Source: Dolichospermum sp. FACHB-1091 (GTDB lineage Bacteria > Cyanobacteriota > Cyanobacteriia > Cyanobacteriales > Nostocaceae). Taken from it: DNA of 64,000 nucleotides. Shown one piece after another: positions 7,845 to 17,017 of this stretch (position 1 is its first letter; every line of letters begins with the position of its first letter). Made by a program: the position numbers and the translations under genes. Under the pieces are notes generated by a model that did no database searches, was not told where the DNA came from, and saw nothing but the letters and a program-made list of their open reading frames with translations. The stretch covers positions 186,001 to 250,000 of the forward strand of contig NZ_JACJSB010000001.1 of NCBI RefSeq assembly GCF_014697585.1. The letters are read 5' to 3'.

Positions 7845-9065
7845 TTAGGGTGCAAGGGCATTGCCACGAATTAAACTACCAAGGGTTTTGGCGGTAATTT
7901 TTAATTGGGTGAAGGGGTTAGCAGGAACTACAGTTTTATAAAGATAACTGTCAAAAGTTAGCTTTTGTACATCCATGTCATCACACATTTCTACAAATGC
8001 TTCCCGGGTAGCATCGGAACGATAGAAGACGTTTTGCAGAATGTCTAATACTTTATAAGTGAGTCCGTATTTCTTATCCCAACGTTTGAGGTAAAGTTTT
8101 AGATCTCGTTCTGTAGGTATCCGCGCTCCATTGTTGGAAGTTTCGACAATGGTTTCTGCACACATTCTGCCAGATTTGGCTGCAAAATAAATACCTTCAC
8201 CAGAGGATTTGGTGACATAACCAGCAGCGTCTCCTACTAAAGCAATGCGTCCGACAACGCGACGGGGACGGGGGTGTTCTGGTATGGGGTGGGCTTCTAC
8301 TTTGATGATTTTACCACCGGCTAGTTTTTCGGAAGCACGGGCGCGAATACCTGCTTGTAATTGTTTAATACTGGCTTTGTTAATTTGCATTGTGCCAGTA
8401 CCTACCGCTACGTGATCATATTTGGGGAATACCCAAGCGTAGAAGTCGGTAGAAACGTCGTCACCAACGTACATTTCCGCCAGGTCATTATAATAGGCCA
8501 TTTTATCTTGGGGAAGACGAATGCGTTCTTGGAAGGCGATCGCATAATTATAATCTCCAGCATCCATATCCTTAGCAATGCGGGAATTTGCGCCGTCCGC
8601 ACCAACGATTAAATCCACCTTGAGGCTTTTAGTCACGCCCTGGGAGCCGTCTCCTGTATGGTCAACATAATGGATGGTATAGGGGTCGGTATTGTTCCCA
8701 GGAATATCAACTTTATGAACAGTGGCGTTAATTAAATTCGCCCCTAACTTGGCCGCCCGGTTTCGCAAGAAACCATCTAGCACTTCTCGGCGGCACATTC
8801 CTATATATTCATCTTCATTTATCAAATTGATATCAACCTCACGATTAGAGGGAGAAATCATTTTCATTTTCCGTACCCGACGGTCAATGATTTCTGGTGG
8901 TAAATCGAACTCATTCACCATACAGAGGGGAATAGCGCCCCCACAAGGTTTGGCGTTATCTAATTTCCGCTCAAACAAGTATGTTTCGATTCCAGCTTTC
9001 GCTAGAGTTTCAGCAGCGCATGAACCCGCAGGTCCAGAACCAACAACAGCAACTCGTAGTGTCAA
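7845..9065 (-). CDS. chlP: Geranylgeranyl diphosphate/geranylgeranyl-chlorophyll reductase ChlP
   Basis: A 406-residue FAD-dependent reductase. The N-terminus has the dinucleotide fold VAVVGSGPAGSCAAETL, then FERKLDNAKPCGGAIP, both characteristic of ChlP. The FAD-binding GDAAGYVTKSSGEGI lies in the middle. The enzyme saturates three double bonds of geranylgeranyl groups to give phytyl, for chlorophyll a and tocopherol. The protein has no signal peptide and acts at the thylakoid membrane. I choose TTG 9065 (LTLRVAVV) because GGGAG lies six bases upstream and family members begin here. An ATG 45 bases upstream would add an atypical tail. The gene stands alone and ends in a strong terminator. 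Confidence 0.92.
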   Translation of the reverse strand: MTLRVAVVGSGPAGSCAAETLAKAGIETYLFERKLDNAKPCGGAIPLCMVNEFDLPPEIIDRRVRKMKMISPSNREVDINLINEDEYIGMCRREVLDGFLRNRAAKLGANLINATVHKVDIPGNNTDPYTIHYVDHTGDGSQGVTKSLKVDLIVGADGANSRIAKDMDAGDYNYAIAFQERIRLPQDKMAYYNDLAEMYVGDDVSTDFYAWVFPKYDHVAVGTGTMQINKASIKQLQAGIRARASEKLAGGKIIKVEAHPIPEHPRPRRVVGRIALVGDAAGYVTKSSGEGIYFAAKSGRMCAETIVETSNNGARIPTERDLKLYLKRWDKKYGLTYKVLDILQNVFYRSDATREAFVEMCDDMDVQKLTFDSYLYKTVVPANPFTQLKITAKTLGSLIRGNALAP

Positions 9066-9680
9066 AGGTTTTCTCCCAATTATCAATATTTTCCCAAAGT
9101 ATCCTATCACGGACTTTTAGCTGCCCTTCCCCCTTAGTCTGGGGTTTTCACACAAAATACAATATTCCTTAATATTTCGTCATCAAATTAGAGGATAAAC
9201 ATATTAGTAGGTTGTCGTTAAAAATTGTCGTTATAGCAAGGCAAGAGGTTTTCAGCGATTTTACATTTTTTTACACAGTCAGGACTTACGTAACTGGCAC
9301 AAGCGATTACTAGGTCGCGCTTCGCTATCTCCGAGAGACAGGGAAGCAATCACTATAGAATAGTATATTCCCATATTCCACACTTCATTTTGTAATATAC
9401 GGATATTTCCTTAATTTTATTTTCTATTGTTTCTAACAATACTGATGTTGTCAAAAATTTTAAGTTTTAATACTTAATTATTTAACCATGATTAAGAATA
9501 ATTCTTGAAAAGGCTCATACTACATTATGAAGTGCGGAATGTCGGATACTAACTCCGGTAGAGCCATAAATAATTACTCTGAATTTATTAAATTTTTGAG
9601 GATATTAATAAAGGAATTTAGATATTTTCCCATCTTGATTCACTAACATAGTATTTTGTCAAGATAATTTAGATGCGTTT
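9066..9680. other. Gene-free region upstream of chlP
   Basis: No credible frame was found. A lone AGGACTTACG end, related to the MITE family described elsewhere in the window, lies at about 9283. It is followed by a GCGCTTCGCTATCTCC-type interspersed repeat at about 9317-9332. The chlP promoter is expected in the right-hand part, but I cannot fix a -10/-35 pair. Confidence 0.5.
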
Positions 9681-9701
9681 CCCCTGCTTGACAAGCAGGG
9701 G
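9681..9701. terminator. Strong GC hairpin after the HlyD-like gene
   Basis: CCCCTGCTT (9681-9689) pairs perfectly with AAGCAGGGG (9693-9701) around a 3-nt loop. It lies 18 bp past the minus-strand HlyD gene stop. No long T-run follows, so it may stabilise the 3' end or terminate weakly. Similar hairpins occur as interspersed cyanobacterial repeats. Confidence 0.5.
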
Positions 9702-9718
9702 GTAATTCGATGAATTTT

Positions 9719-11245
9719 CTACAATTTTACTCCTCCTTGTTGCAATTTTTTAAATGGATCAATTAGAAAATCAATAATTCGTCGCTGACGGACAATTACC
9801 TCAGCGGTTGCTGTATCCCCTGGACGCAAAGGAATACATTTATTAGCAGAGGGAATACAACTTTTTTTGAGAGAAATTTCTAAGTTATAAGCGGCTATTT
9901 TGCCATTGGCAGTATCTATTTCTATCGTATTAGGAGAAATTTTAATTAACTCTCCTGATATAATACCATAATCCTGAAAAGGATAAGCATCAAATTTGAG
10001 CTTTACTGGTAATCCTAACCGCAAGAAACCACTATCTGTAGTTGCCATTTGCGCTCGAATTATTAAGGGTGAATTATCTTGGGCAATTTCGGCCACCATT
10101 GTCCCTACTTGCACAACTGAGCCGGGTTTTTGAATTGGTAATTGAAATAATATACCATTCACAGAAGCTTTAATTTCTCGCTGTCCTAACTGAAATTTTA
10201 AGGCATCAATTTGCCGTTTAGTTTGAGAAATATCTGATTTGAGAGAACTAATATCTGTATCTAAACTTTTCTGTTGTTCGGCAATTTTTAACACTGCTGA
10301 CTGACCAGAAAGGGTTAAAGTTTGATAGCTTCTTTGCTGTTCTCCCAGCCGCAATTTGGCCTGTTCAATATCGGCATAAGATTGGCGCAAATTTCGCTCA
10401 TAACTACTTTTTTGTTCTGCTAAACGTAACTTAGCTTGTTGAATATCTGATTGGGTCTGTGCATATAATTTTTGTTTTTCTTTAGAGATATCTTGCTTTT
10501 CTACTAAATTGATTTCTGAAATCACTCCTTGTTGTCTGAGTTGACTATAGCGTTTTACTTCGCGCTGACTACTTAATAAACTACTCTGTGCTAATTGATT
10601 AGTGGTTTGACTATTAATTAAGGTTTGTCGCGCTTGATTAAGTTGAGATAATCTTTCTTCTTTCTGAAATTGATAGGCATTTTTTAGGGTATTAATATTC
10701 TGTTGCGCTTGATCAATTTGTGCTTGTTTTTCTAATTGTTGAGATTGATTTTGTTGTTGTTGGGTTGCTAAGGAGACAATTAACTGATTTTTGGAGGATT
10801 TTAACTGAGAAAGTCGGTTTAATTGTCCTTCCAATTTATCTTGAACTTGACGTAATTCTGATTTGACTAATTCCGATTCTAATAATAATAGAGTTTGTCC
10901 AGCTTTGACTGTTTCACCTTCTTTAACTTGAATTTCTGCAACTGTTCCCCCTACAGCGGCATCTAATTTCACGGTTTTATCTTTAGGTTCAATACGTCCT
11001 CTTCCTGTACCTGTTTCATCTACTTTAGATAGCAAAGACCAAGGTAAAACTATGGAGACAATTAAGACTAAAAGATATAATAGTCCTCGCGTCCAAACCT
11101 GGGGTAAACTATCAAGTGATTCTTTAGTAATTTCCGACCAATCTTCATTGGTAATTCCTGGTAATTCTGGTGATAATATCTCATCAGATTTTGAGTCTTT
11201 TTCTAACGCGGATTTTGTTATCTTGCCATTTAATGTACTTGTCAT
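9719..11245 (-). CDS. HlyD-family membrane-fusion (periplasmic adaptor) protein
   Basis: A 508-residue adaptor for a type I exporter. Residues 1-50 are cytoplasmic and acidic, and a single transmembrane helix spans about 53-73 (LLYLLVLIVSIVLPWSLL). A lipoyl-like half follows (93-128: VAEIQVKEGETVKAGQTLLL). A long Gln-rich coiled-coil hairpin occupies about 125-345. The second lipoyl half and beta-barrel close the protein, including IKKSCIPS-like and PLRPGDTATAEV stretches. Two cysteines near the C-terminus (SCIPSANKCIPL) could form a disulfide in the periplasm. It lies downstream of, and on the same strand as, the C39-peptidase ABC transporter, so together they form the inner-membrane part of a peptide exporter. 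A TolC-like partner must be elsewhere. Confidence 0.88.
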   Translation of the reverse strand: MTSTLNGKITKSALEKDSKSDEILSPELPGITNEDWSEITKESLDSLPQVWTRGLLYLLVLIVSIVLPWSLLSKVDETGTGRGRIEPKDKTVKLDAAVGGTVAEIQVKEGETVKAGQTLLLLESELVKSELRQVQDKLEGQLNRLSQLKSSKNQLIVSLATQQQQNQSQQLEKQAQIDQAQQNINTLKNAYQFQKEERLSQLNQARQTLINSQTTNQLAQSSLLSSQREVKRYSQLRQQGVISEINLVEKQDISKEKQKLYAQTQSDIQQAKLRLAEQKSSYERNLRQSYADIEQAKLRLGEQQRSYQTLTLSGQSAVLKIAEQQKSLDTDISSLKSDISQTKRQIDALKFQLGQREIKASVNGILFQLPIQKPGSVVQVGTMVAEIAQDNSPLIIRAQMATTDSGFLRLGLPVKLKFDAYPFQDYGIISGELIKISPNTIEIDTANGKIAAYNLEISLKKSCIPSANKCIPLRPGDTATAEVIVRQRRIIDFLIDPFKKLQQGGVKL

Positions 11246-11281
11246 ATTGCACCTTTGTTGTTGGTATAAATTGATTTTTTA

Positions 11282-11353
11282 TAGTTTGGGTTGAGCGATA
11301 AGGAAACCCAACATTCCACAATTATTTAAGTTGAGTTTTTTCAACCCAAACTA
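11282..11353. repeat. Inverted-repeat element with TAGTTTGGGTTGA ends
   Basis: TAGTTTGGGTTGA (11282-11294) and its exact complement TCAACCCAAACTA (11341-11353) flank a 46-bp core. It fills the gap between the ABC transporter and the HlyD gene and overlaps the end of the ABC gene by a few bases. It belongs to the TTGGGTT palindrome family seen again near 34.94, 38.26, 38.68 and 63.7 kb. Confidence 0.7.
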
Positions 11354-14077
11354 CGTTAATGTTTGCAATTGCTGTTGATTTAGATAGAAATAATGTCCCT
11401 TTTTAGCCATTAATTCCTCATGAGTACCACTTTCAATTAACACACCTCTATCTAGTACCAAAATTAAATCAGCATTTCGCACAGTGGAAAGACGATGGGC
11501 AATTACTAAAGTAGTTTTTCCTTTGAGAATTGTGTTAAAATTCTGTTGAATTATCCTTTCTGATTCGGTATCTAAGTGAGAAGTTGCCTCATCTAAAACC
11601 AATAATTTGGGATTACCTAATAATGCTCTAGCAATGGCTATTCTCTGTCTTTGTCCACCAGATAATAAACCTCCACCTTCACCAATTTGGCTTTCATAAC
11701 CCATGGGTAATCTTCTGATAAATTCATCAGCACCAGCCATTTTTGCTGCTTCAATTACTGCTGATAAAGCTATTCCTGGATGTCCTAAACTGATATTTTC
11801 TCGAATTGTACCACCAAATAAAAATGTGTCTTGATCAACTACGCCAATTTGTTGCCGAAAAGAACGCAAGGAAAGACTAGTAATATCTTGTCCGTCAATT
11901 AAAACTTTACCATCTGTGGGGGGATATAAGCCCACAACTAATTTAGAAATGGTGGTTTTTCCTGAGCCACTGCGCCCCACCAAAGCTACCATTTGTCCTG
12001 GTTTAATTTCAAAACTGAGGTTTTCTAAAATATTAATATCGCTTTCTGGATGATAACGAAATGTCACATCTTCAAAGCGGATATGTCCTTGAATTGGTGG
12101 TAAATTCTGCCGTGATTGATTTTGTAAATCTTCTTCTGGTTCTGTGTCTAAAACATCGTTAATTCTTTCCACGGAAATCACTACTTCCTGTAATTGATTC
12201 CATAAGACAATTAACCTTTGGAAGGGATTAATAATATTACCCAGCAGCATATTAAATGCTACTAATTGTCCCACAGTTAACTGATTATGAATTACTAAAT
12301 ATGCCCCAAACCATAATAAAGCTGTGGTAGCTATTGCCTCAATTGTATTACTAAAAATTTGTAAACGATTGCTGATAACTTGCCCAGAAAAGTTGGTTTT
12401 TACTTCTTGATTTAATAACTCTTCCCAATGCCATCTTACTGTTTGTTCTACTGCTGTGGCTTTGACTGTTCGCACACCAGTTAAAGCTTCTATTAAGTAA
12501 CTACTTTCTTTGTTGACTGCATTGAATATTTCTCTGGAAATTCTTTGCAAAAAGGGTGTGGCAATTAAGGCTAATAAGGCAAAGGGTGGGACAATTATTA
12601 AAGCTAATAATGCCATTTTCCAGCTATACCAAAACATCAAGCCTAGATAGATAAAGACCGTGAATAAATCTAGAAGAATTGATAATGCTTCACCAGATAG
12701 AAAACGTTGAATTTTGCGGTTTTCTTGCACGCGAGAAATAATATCTCCAACGTAACGAGACTCGAAAAAACTCAAGGGTAAACGCAGTGTATGACTAATA
12801 AATCCGACAATTAATGATAAGTCTATGCGGTTAGCTGTGTGGTCTAAAAGATATTGACGTAAACCGATCATAGCCACACGAAACAGGTTAAAAATCAGCA
12901 ATCCCATTCCCACTGCTGTGAGGGTAAGTTCTGACCTCTGTACCACTACTCGATCTAAAATTAATTGAGTAAATAAGGGAGTAATTAATCCAAATATCTG
13001 GATAAATATGGAAGCTATAAATACTTCCAACATGACTAAAGAGTGGGGTTTTATTAACTCAAAAAACTGCCAAAAAGGTGTGGAAGTTTCTTTAGTTTCT
13101 TTGAGCATTGCTGTCGGTTGCAACAGCAATGTATAACCAGTCCAGTCAGCTTTAAATTCGGCATGAGTGAGGGTACGTTGACCAATAGCAGGGTCGGCAA
13201 CAATTACATATTTAGAGGTAATTTTGTAGACAACTATATAATGCTTGCCTTCCCAGTGAACAATGGCGGGTAATTTTTGCTTTGCTAACTCCTTTAAACT
13301 GGCTTTGACGGGTCTGGTACTAAAACCTATACTCTCTGCCGCCGTCAATAAGCCTCGCAATGATGCCCCATTGCGATCTATGTTAGCAATATCACGCAAA
13401 CGATTCACACTAAAACGTTTACCCCAATAGCGAGACACCATGACTAAACAAGCCGCTCCGCAGTCAGAACCACTTTGTTGGGCGAAAAATGGATAGCGTC
13501 CCAGAACCTTTTGCCATAAATGGCTAACTCGTTGTCTAGGACTGGGAAAATAAGCTTTACTAATTTTTAATTCTGAGGGAACGTGTGAGGTTGAATCTGC
13601 AAAAGCTCCTGATTTTTGATTGTCTTTCTCTAAAGTCCCTGGTTTTATCAGTGTACTGTCTGTATTTTTGAGGACAGAGTAAGCTTTCTCCCATAAATGT
13701 TCTCGAATTTCGGGATACTTGTCCATTAATGGTACTAGTAACTTTTCTGGCAAAAAGCATAATTGTAAATTTACTGAAGCCCTCGCTCCATAAGGCTGAA
13801 ATTTAGATTGGGGAAACATGGTAAATTCCCCGAAGGATTCACCGGATTCTAGAGTAGCAATTAATTCGTCTCTATCATCTAGTAATCTAACTTTGCCCGT
13901 AATTATGATGTAAATACCAGGTTCAACATTCTTTCCTGTCCAGAATTTGCCGACTTTAGGCTTGATAGGTTGAAGCTTGGGAAGATAGTGATAAAATTCT
14001 TCTGGTGTCAGTGAATACCCCAAAGTATGGTTGACTTTTTGCAGAGATACTAATGGAGACGATACGTTGTGCGCCAT
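11351..14077 (-). CDS. C39-peptidase ABC exporter with N-terminal cyclic-nucleotide-binding-like domain (HetC/bacteriocin-exporter type)
   Basis: A 908-residue multidomain transporter. Residues 35-130 form a cNMP-binding-like domain (GIYIIITGKVRLL, GESFGEF). Residues 195-310 form a C39 peptidase with C206 (SDCGAACL), H279 (GKHYIVVY) and D295 (ADPAIG), so the double-glycine leader protease should be active. Six membrane helices follow (about 345-620). The nucleotide-binding domain is complete: Walker A GRSGSGKTT, signature LLSGGQRQR and Walker B LLVLDEATSHLD. Such proteins cleave and export leader peptides. The same domain order occurs in HetC of Anabaena, which acts in heterocyst differentiation, but no hetP follows here. 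The HlyD partner is 105 bp downstream. No double-glycine precursor gene was found in the window. The start overlaps the upstream HTH frame by about 120 bp. Confidence 0.88.
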   Translation of the reverse strand: MAHNVSSPLVSLQKVNHTLGYSLTPEEFYHYLPKLQPIKPKVGKFWTGKNVEPGIYIIITGKVRLLDDRDELIATLESGESFGEFTMFPQSKFQPYGARASVNLQLCFLPEKLLVPLMDKYPEIREHLWEKAYSVLKNTDSTLIKPGTLEKDNQKSGAFADSTSHVPSELKISKAYFPSPRQRVSHLWQKVLGRYPFFAQQSGSDCGAACLVMVSRYWGKRFSVNRLRDIANIDRNGASLRGLLTAAESIGFSTRPVKASLKELAKQKLPAIVHWEGKHYIVVYKITSKYVIVADPAIGQRTLTHAEFKADWTGYTLLLQPTAMLKETKETSTPFWQFFELIKPHSLVMLEVFIASIFIQIFGLITPLFTQLILDRVVVQRSELTLTAVGMGLLIFNLFRVAMIGLRQYLLDHTANRIDLSLIVGFISHTLRLPLSFFESRYVGDIISRVQENRKIQRFLSGEALSILLDLFTVFIYLGLMFWYSWKMALLALIIVPPFALLALIATPFLQRISREIFNAVNKESSYLIEALTGVRTVKATAVEQTVRWHWEELLNQEVKTNFSGQVISNRLQIFSNTIEAIATTALLWFGAYLVIHNQLTVGQLVAFNMLLGNIINPFQRLIVLWNQLQEVVISVERINDVLDTEPEEDLQNQSRQNLPPIQGHIRFEDVTFRYHPESDINILENLSFEIKPGQMVALVGRSGSGKTTISKLVVGLYPPTDGKVLIDGQDITSLSLRSFRQQIGVVDQDTFLFGGTIRENISLGHPGIALSAVIEAAKMAGADEFIRRLPMGYESQIGEGGGLLSGGQRQRIAIARALLGNPKLLVLDEATSHLDTESERIIQQNFNTILKGKTTLVIAHRLSTVRNADLILVLDRGVLIESGTHEELMAKKGHYFYLNQQQLQTLT

Positions 14078-14702
14078 AAATGCCTGAATCTTTCGCTAGT
14101 TTGGTTGTATTAGTTGTATTAATGGATATGATTTCGGAATACTCGTCGGTATGGGCTTTTTTGATGTCAGAAATCAATATTTTGACTTTTTTGTGTGATT
14201 TGAGGCTATTTTGTTCATGATGTCCGGATTCTGGTCGAGTGGATAAGCCTATTTGTTTGAGAAGTCGCTTAAAATGGCGATCGCTTATTTCAAACCCAAA
14301 TTCCTCAGTAAGATGTTTCCGCAAATAGCTAGCTGTCCATTGCCTAAAAGGATAACCATAATGCTGGGGACTACTAATTACTAGTTCGGTTAATCGTTTT
14401 AAATACTCCTCATTTACCGATTTAGGGCGACCAATGGGATAATCTTGCCATTGGTGCGCCAGCCCCTTACTGGCTATCTGTATCCAACGTCTGGCTGTTG
14501 CGGGACAACATCCCAAAATCTTGCAAATTTCTGTTTGAGTTTTCCCCTCATCTACCAACAACATGATTTGAATACGTTGACGGTAGGACTCAGGGCAATT
14601 TTCTTGTATTTTTTTTTGCAGCAGTTGGCGCTGAAAAGGTGTTAATAACTTACCTGAAGAATTGCTTTGCTCTCTATATACCACCTGTCCATTGATATTC
14701 AT
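13956..14702 (-). CDS. Transposase-derived helix-turn-helix DNA-binding protein (IS630-like N-terminal half)
   Basis: A 248-residue frame whose first 150 residues are the DNA-binding half of an IS630-type transposase. A homeodomain-like HTH lies at about 40-75 (IQIMLLVDEGKTQTEICKIL, CCPATARRWIQ) and a second winged HTH at about 95-150 (HYGYPFRQWTASYLRKHL, ISDRHFKRLLKQIGL). No DDE catalytic domain follows. The next 50 residues are polar. The last 40 residues overlap the start of the ABC exporter in another frame and read like non-selected sequence, so the original stop was probably lost or the true end lies near residue 205. It precedes the exporter and shares its strand. A domesticated regulator of that operon is the likely role, but this is inferred. 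Confidence 0.65.
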   Translation of the reverse strand: MNINGQVVYREQSNSSGKLLTPFQRQLLQKKIQENCPESYRQRIQIMLLVDEGKTQTEICKILGCCPATARRWIQIASKGLAHQWQDYPIGRPKSVNEEYLKRLTELVISSPQHYGYPFRQWTASYLRKHLTEEFGFEISDRHFKRLLKQIGLSTRPESGHHEQNSLKSHKKVKILISDIKKAHTDEYSEIISINTTNTTKLAKDSGIYGAQRIVSISISAKSQPYFGVFTDTRRILSLSSQASTYQA

Positions 14703-14746
14703 ACATAAATGGTTAAAAATCGTAAAAACAAAACTCGGTCAGTATC

Positions 14747-14771
14747 CTAGCTCCCTTTGCACGGGAGCTAG
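14747..14771. promoter_or_regulatory. 9-bp stem hairpin upstream of the HTH-exporter operon
   Basis: CTAGCTCCC (14747-14755) pairs perfectly with GGGAGCTAG (14763-14771) over a 7-nt loop. It lies 45 bp upstream of the HTH start codon. It could be an operator for that HTH protein, a leader hairpin or a terminator for plus-strand reading. The sequence alone does not decide. Confidence 0.4.
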
Positions 14772-14871
14772 AATTATATATCTTAATATCATACGTGCAT
14801 TATAATACAACAACGGCTTAATAATTTACACTATTTAACTATTTATAAGTTGATTATCTCCGGTAAACATT

Positions 14872-14899
14872 GTAGTAACAATTCATGAATTGTTACTAC
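14872..14899. repeat. 28-bp perfect palindrome, AATTCATGAATT core
   Basis: The arms GTAGTAAC and GTTACTAC flank the core AATTCATGAATT, and the whole is a perfect palindrome. It shares its core and outer GTAG/CTAC with 41172-41199, but the inner arm bases differ in a compensating way. A third, slightly imperfect member lies at 16946-16973. Confidence 0.75.
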
Positions 14900-14933
14900 A
14901 GGGGTTTCACCATATGTCTATTGGTAGGAGTTT

Positions 14934-16151
14934 TCAAGCAAAAAACTTTTCTACACAACGCACAAACATTTCTACACCCATGGGTAAAGCGGTTTCATCA
15001 AAATCAAATCGGGGATGATGATGAGGATAATCTAATTTTTTCTCTGCATTTGCAGAACCCAGAAAAAAGTAACAACCAGGAACTTCTTGTAAGAAAAATG
15101 ACATATCTTCCCCGCCCATTGTTTGACATTCACTGAATACACCAATGGGGATTTCTATCACTTCCTGGGCTACTGAACGCACTAATGCAGCTACCTGGGC
15201 ATCATTAATCACGGGGGGATAAAGATGGATATAATCCAAGTCATAATTTGCACCGTGACTTTGACAAATTCCCGCAATAATTTTTTCTATGCGTTCTTTA
15301 AAAAAATCTGCTAAATCAGGGTTAAAATATCTGACAGTCCCGCCCATTTTTGCCGTATCAGCAATTACATTAACTGCCGTACCTGCGTGGAGTTCTCCTA
15401 CTGTCACAACTGCCGAATCAAGGGGGTTAATATTACGGGAGACAATGGTTTGTAAAGCACTGACTATTTGCGCCGCTACCACTAGAGAATCTACGGTTTG
15501 ATGAGGAATTGCTCCATGTCCACCTTTACCGAAAATGGTACAGCGGAACAATTCCACGGCGGCCATTAATGCCCCAGGGCGGACTCCCACCGTGCCTAAA
15601 GGCAGATTATTCCATAAATGTAAACCGATGATAGCATCAACATTAGGGTTATTAAGTACACCTGCTGCTATCATGGGTTTTGCTCCACCTGGACCTTCTT
15701 CTGCGGGTTGGAAAATAATTTTTACAGTCCCGTTCAATTCTTGACGGTGCTGATGGAGATAATAGGCAGTACCAAGGGCGATCGCTGTATGTCCATCATG
15801 TCCACAAGCGTGCATTACCCCATCCCGTTGAGAACAATAGGGAACTTGATTAAGTTCTTGAATAGGTAAAGCATCCATATCAGCCCGAATTGCTAATACT
15901 TTCCCATTTCCTGATTTTTCACCTTTAATAATAGCAACAATTCCCGTTTCAGCAATTCCTGTTTGATGTGCAATTCCCCAATTTTGCAGCCTTTGGGAAA
16001 TAAATTCAGCGGTCATTTTTTCCTGAAAACCTAATTCTGGTTTTTGGTGGATTTGTCGTCTCCATTCGACTAATTGCGGTTGTAAAGCCCGAATTTCTAA
16101 CCGCACATTTTTGAGATTTACCGTTGAAGCCAGAGGAAATGTAGAAACCAT
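14934..16151 (-). CDS. M20-family metallo-amidohydrolase (N-acyl-amino-acid/IAA-conjugate hydrolase type)
   Basis: A 405-residue peptidase of the M20D amidohydrolase group. Expected motifs are present: DMDALPI (91-97), the metal-binding HACGHDGHT (114-121, with C116 and H118), the catalytic EE pair at 151-152 (QPAEEGPGGA), H178 (IGLHLW), and the late metal histidine in the PHHHPRFDFDE segment. The lid domain is in the middle (FGKGGHGAIPH). Family members release amino acids from N-acyl conjugates. In cyanobacteria they are usually annotated as N-acyl-L-amino acid amidohydrolases. The N-terminus MVSTFPLASTVNLKNVRLE is normal for this group, so the start at 16151 is accepted. bioD lies 46 bp upstream on the same strand, but the two show no obvious pathway link. 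Confidence 0.88.
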   Translation of the reverse strand: MVSTFPLASTVNLKNVRLEIRALQPQLVEWRRQIHQKPELGFQEKMTAEFISQRLQNWGIAHQTGIAETGIVAIIKGEKSGNGKVLAIRADMDALPIQELNQVPYCSQRDGVMHACGHDGHTAIALGTAYYLHQHRQELNGTVKIIFQPAEEGPGGAKPMIAAGVLNNPNVDAIIGLHLWNNLPLGTVGVRPGALMAAVELFRCTIFGKGGHGAIPHQTVDSLVVAAQIVSALQTIVSRNINPLDSAVVTVGELHAGTAVNVIADTAKMGGTVRYFNPDLADFFKERIEKIIAGICQSHGANYDLDYIHLYPPVINDAQVAALVRSVAQEVIEIPIGVFSECQTMGGEDMSFFLQEVPGCYFFLGSANAEKKLDYPHHHPRFDFDETALPMGVEMFVRCVEKFFA

Positions 16152-16197
16152 ATTATTAATTAAAAATTAAAAGAAAATTGGTCTTTACTGAATTGAG

Positions 16198-16884
16198 TTA
16201 GGTTGCTAACCTTAATGTTTCCCAATCTAAATTAGCAGCAATTCCCGCAAGTTTTTGCAAATCTTGGGGATTTTCGAGATAAGGAACACAGCCTAAAATG
16301 GGTATATTTGTCAGTGATTGAATTAACCCGGCTGGAGTCAAATCCGCAATTTCCTCCTCTGTGCGAGTTTGGGTACAATTAAGTACAATACCACGCAGGT
16401 TAATTTTAGTTTGCCTAGCTAATGCCACATTAGCAACAGCGCTCGCTATTGCTCCCAATCTCACAGGTACAACCAAAATTGTTGGTAATCGCCATTCACC
16501 TGCTAAATCAGCTACAGTCAACTCATCGCTAATCGGTGAACCTAAACCCCCCAAAGATTCAATCAATACCATATCACGTTGTTTTTGTAAAGCTAACAAA
16601 CTTCGCCAAACTATAGCTAAATCAACTTGGCGATTTTCCTTGGCGGCGGCTATAGGTGGGGCTAAAGGTGCTTGAAAATACAAGGGTGTAATTTCCTCTG
16701 GAGACTGTTCCAAATTAAACAAAGTTTGGTACAATTCCCTATCTCCCATACCCGATTGAATTGGCTTCATAATCCCCAAACTGCGCTGAGGATAATATTT
16801 TTGCCAATAAGCCGCCAAAGCTGTCGTGACAACAGTTTTACCAGCCTCCGTATCAGTTCCCGTAATCAGTAAAGTTTTAAACAA
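16198..16884 (-). CDS. bioD: ATP-dependent dethiobiotin synthetase BioD
   Basis: A 228-residue P-loop enzyme. The nucleotide motif GTDTEAGKT (9-17) at the N-terminus is the BioD signature. K38-region PIQSG and the [11 protein letters not shown] loop bind diaminopelargonate and ATP. The enzyme carboxylates and cyclises 7,8-diaminononanoate to dethiobiotin, the penultimate biotin step, in the cytoplasm. Length and motif spacing are standard. It precedes the M20 hydrolase by 46 bp on the same strand, so they could be co-transcribed. No other bio gene is in the window. Confidence 0.92.
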   Translation of the reverse strand: MFKTLLITGTDTEAGKTVVTTALAAYWQKYYPQRSLGIMKPIQSGMGDRELYQTLFNLEQSPEEITPLYFQAPLAPPIAAAKENRQVDLAIVWRSLLALQKQRDMVLIESLGGLGSPISDELTVADLAGEWRLPTILVVPVRLGAIASAVANVALARQTKINLRGIVLNCTQTRTEEEIADLTPAGLIQSLTNIPILGCVPYLENPQDLQKLAGIAANLDWETLRLAT

Positions 16885-16945
16885 TTTTTTCGCTAAAAAT
16901 GACAGATTAATGTATAAGAAAGCAGGCTGAAAACCCTGTTCTTGA

Positions 16946-16973
16946 GTGGGGGTAATTCACGAATTACCCCTAC
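16946..16973. repeat. 28-bp near-perfect palindrome (third family member)
   Basis: GTGGGGGT-AATTCACGAATT-ACCCCTAC is palindromic except for one G:T position and one core change. It lies between bioD and the kinase gene, both minus-strand, where it may form a hairpin in the intergenic RNA. Confidence 0.65.
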
Positions 16974-17017
16974 TTTCTATTTTGCGTCAGTCCTAAAGTT
17001 CTTTTCATAGTTTACCG

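Noticed and set aside
8361-9172. Several plus-strand frames across chlP
   Set aside because: They are antisense shadows of a complete enzyme.
11351-14077. Call of HetC
   Set aside because: Same domain order, but no hetP downstream, an HlyD partner instead, and no other diagnostic feature; named by domains only.
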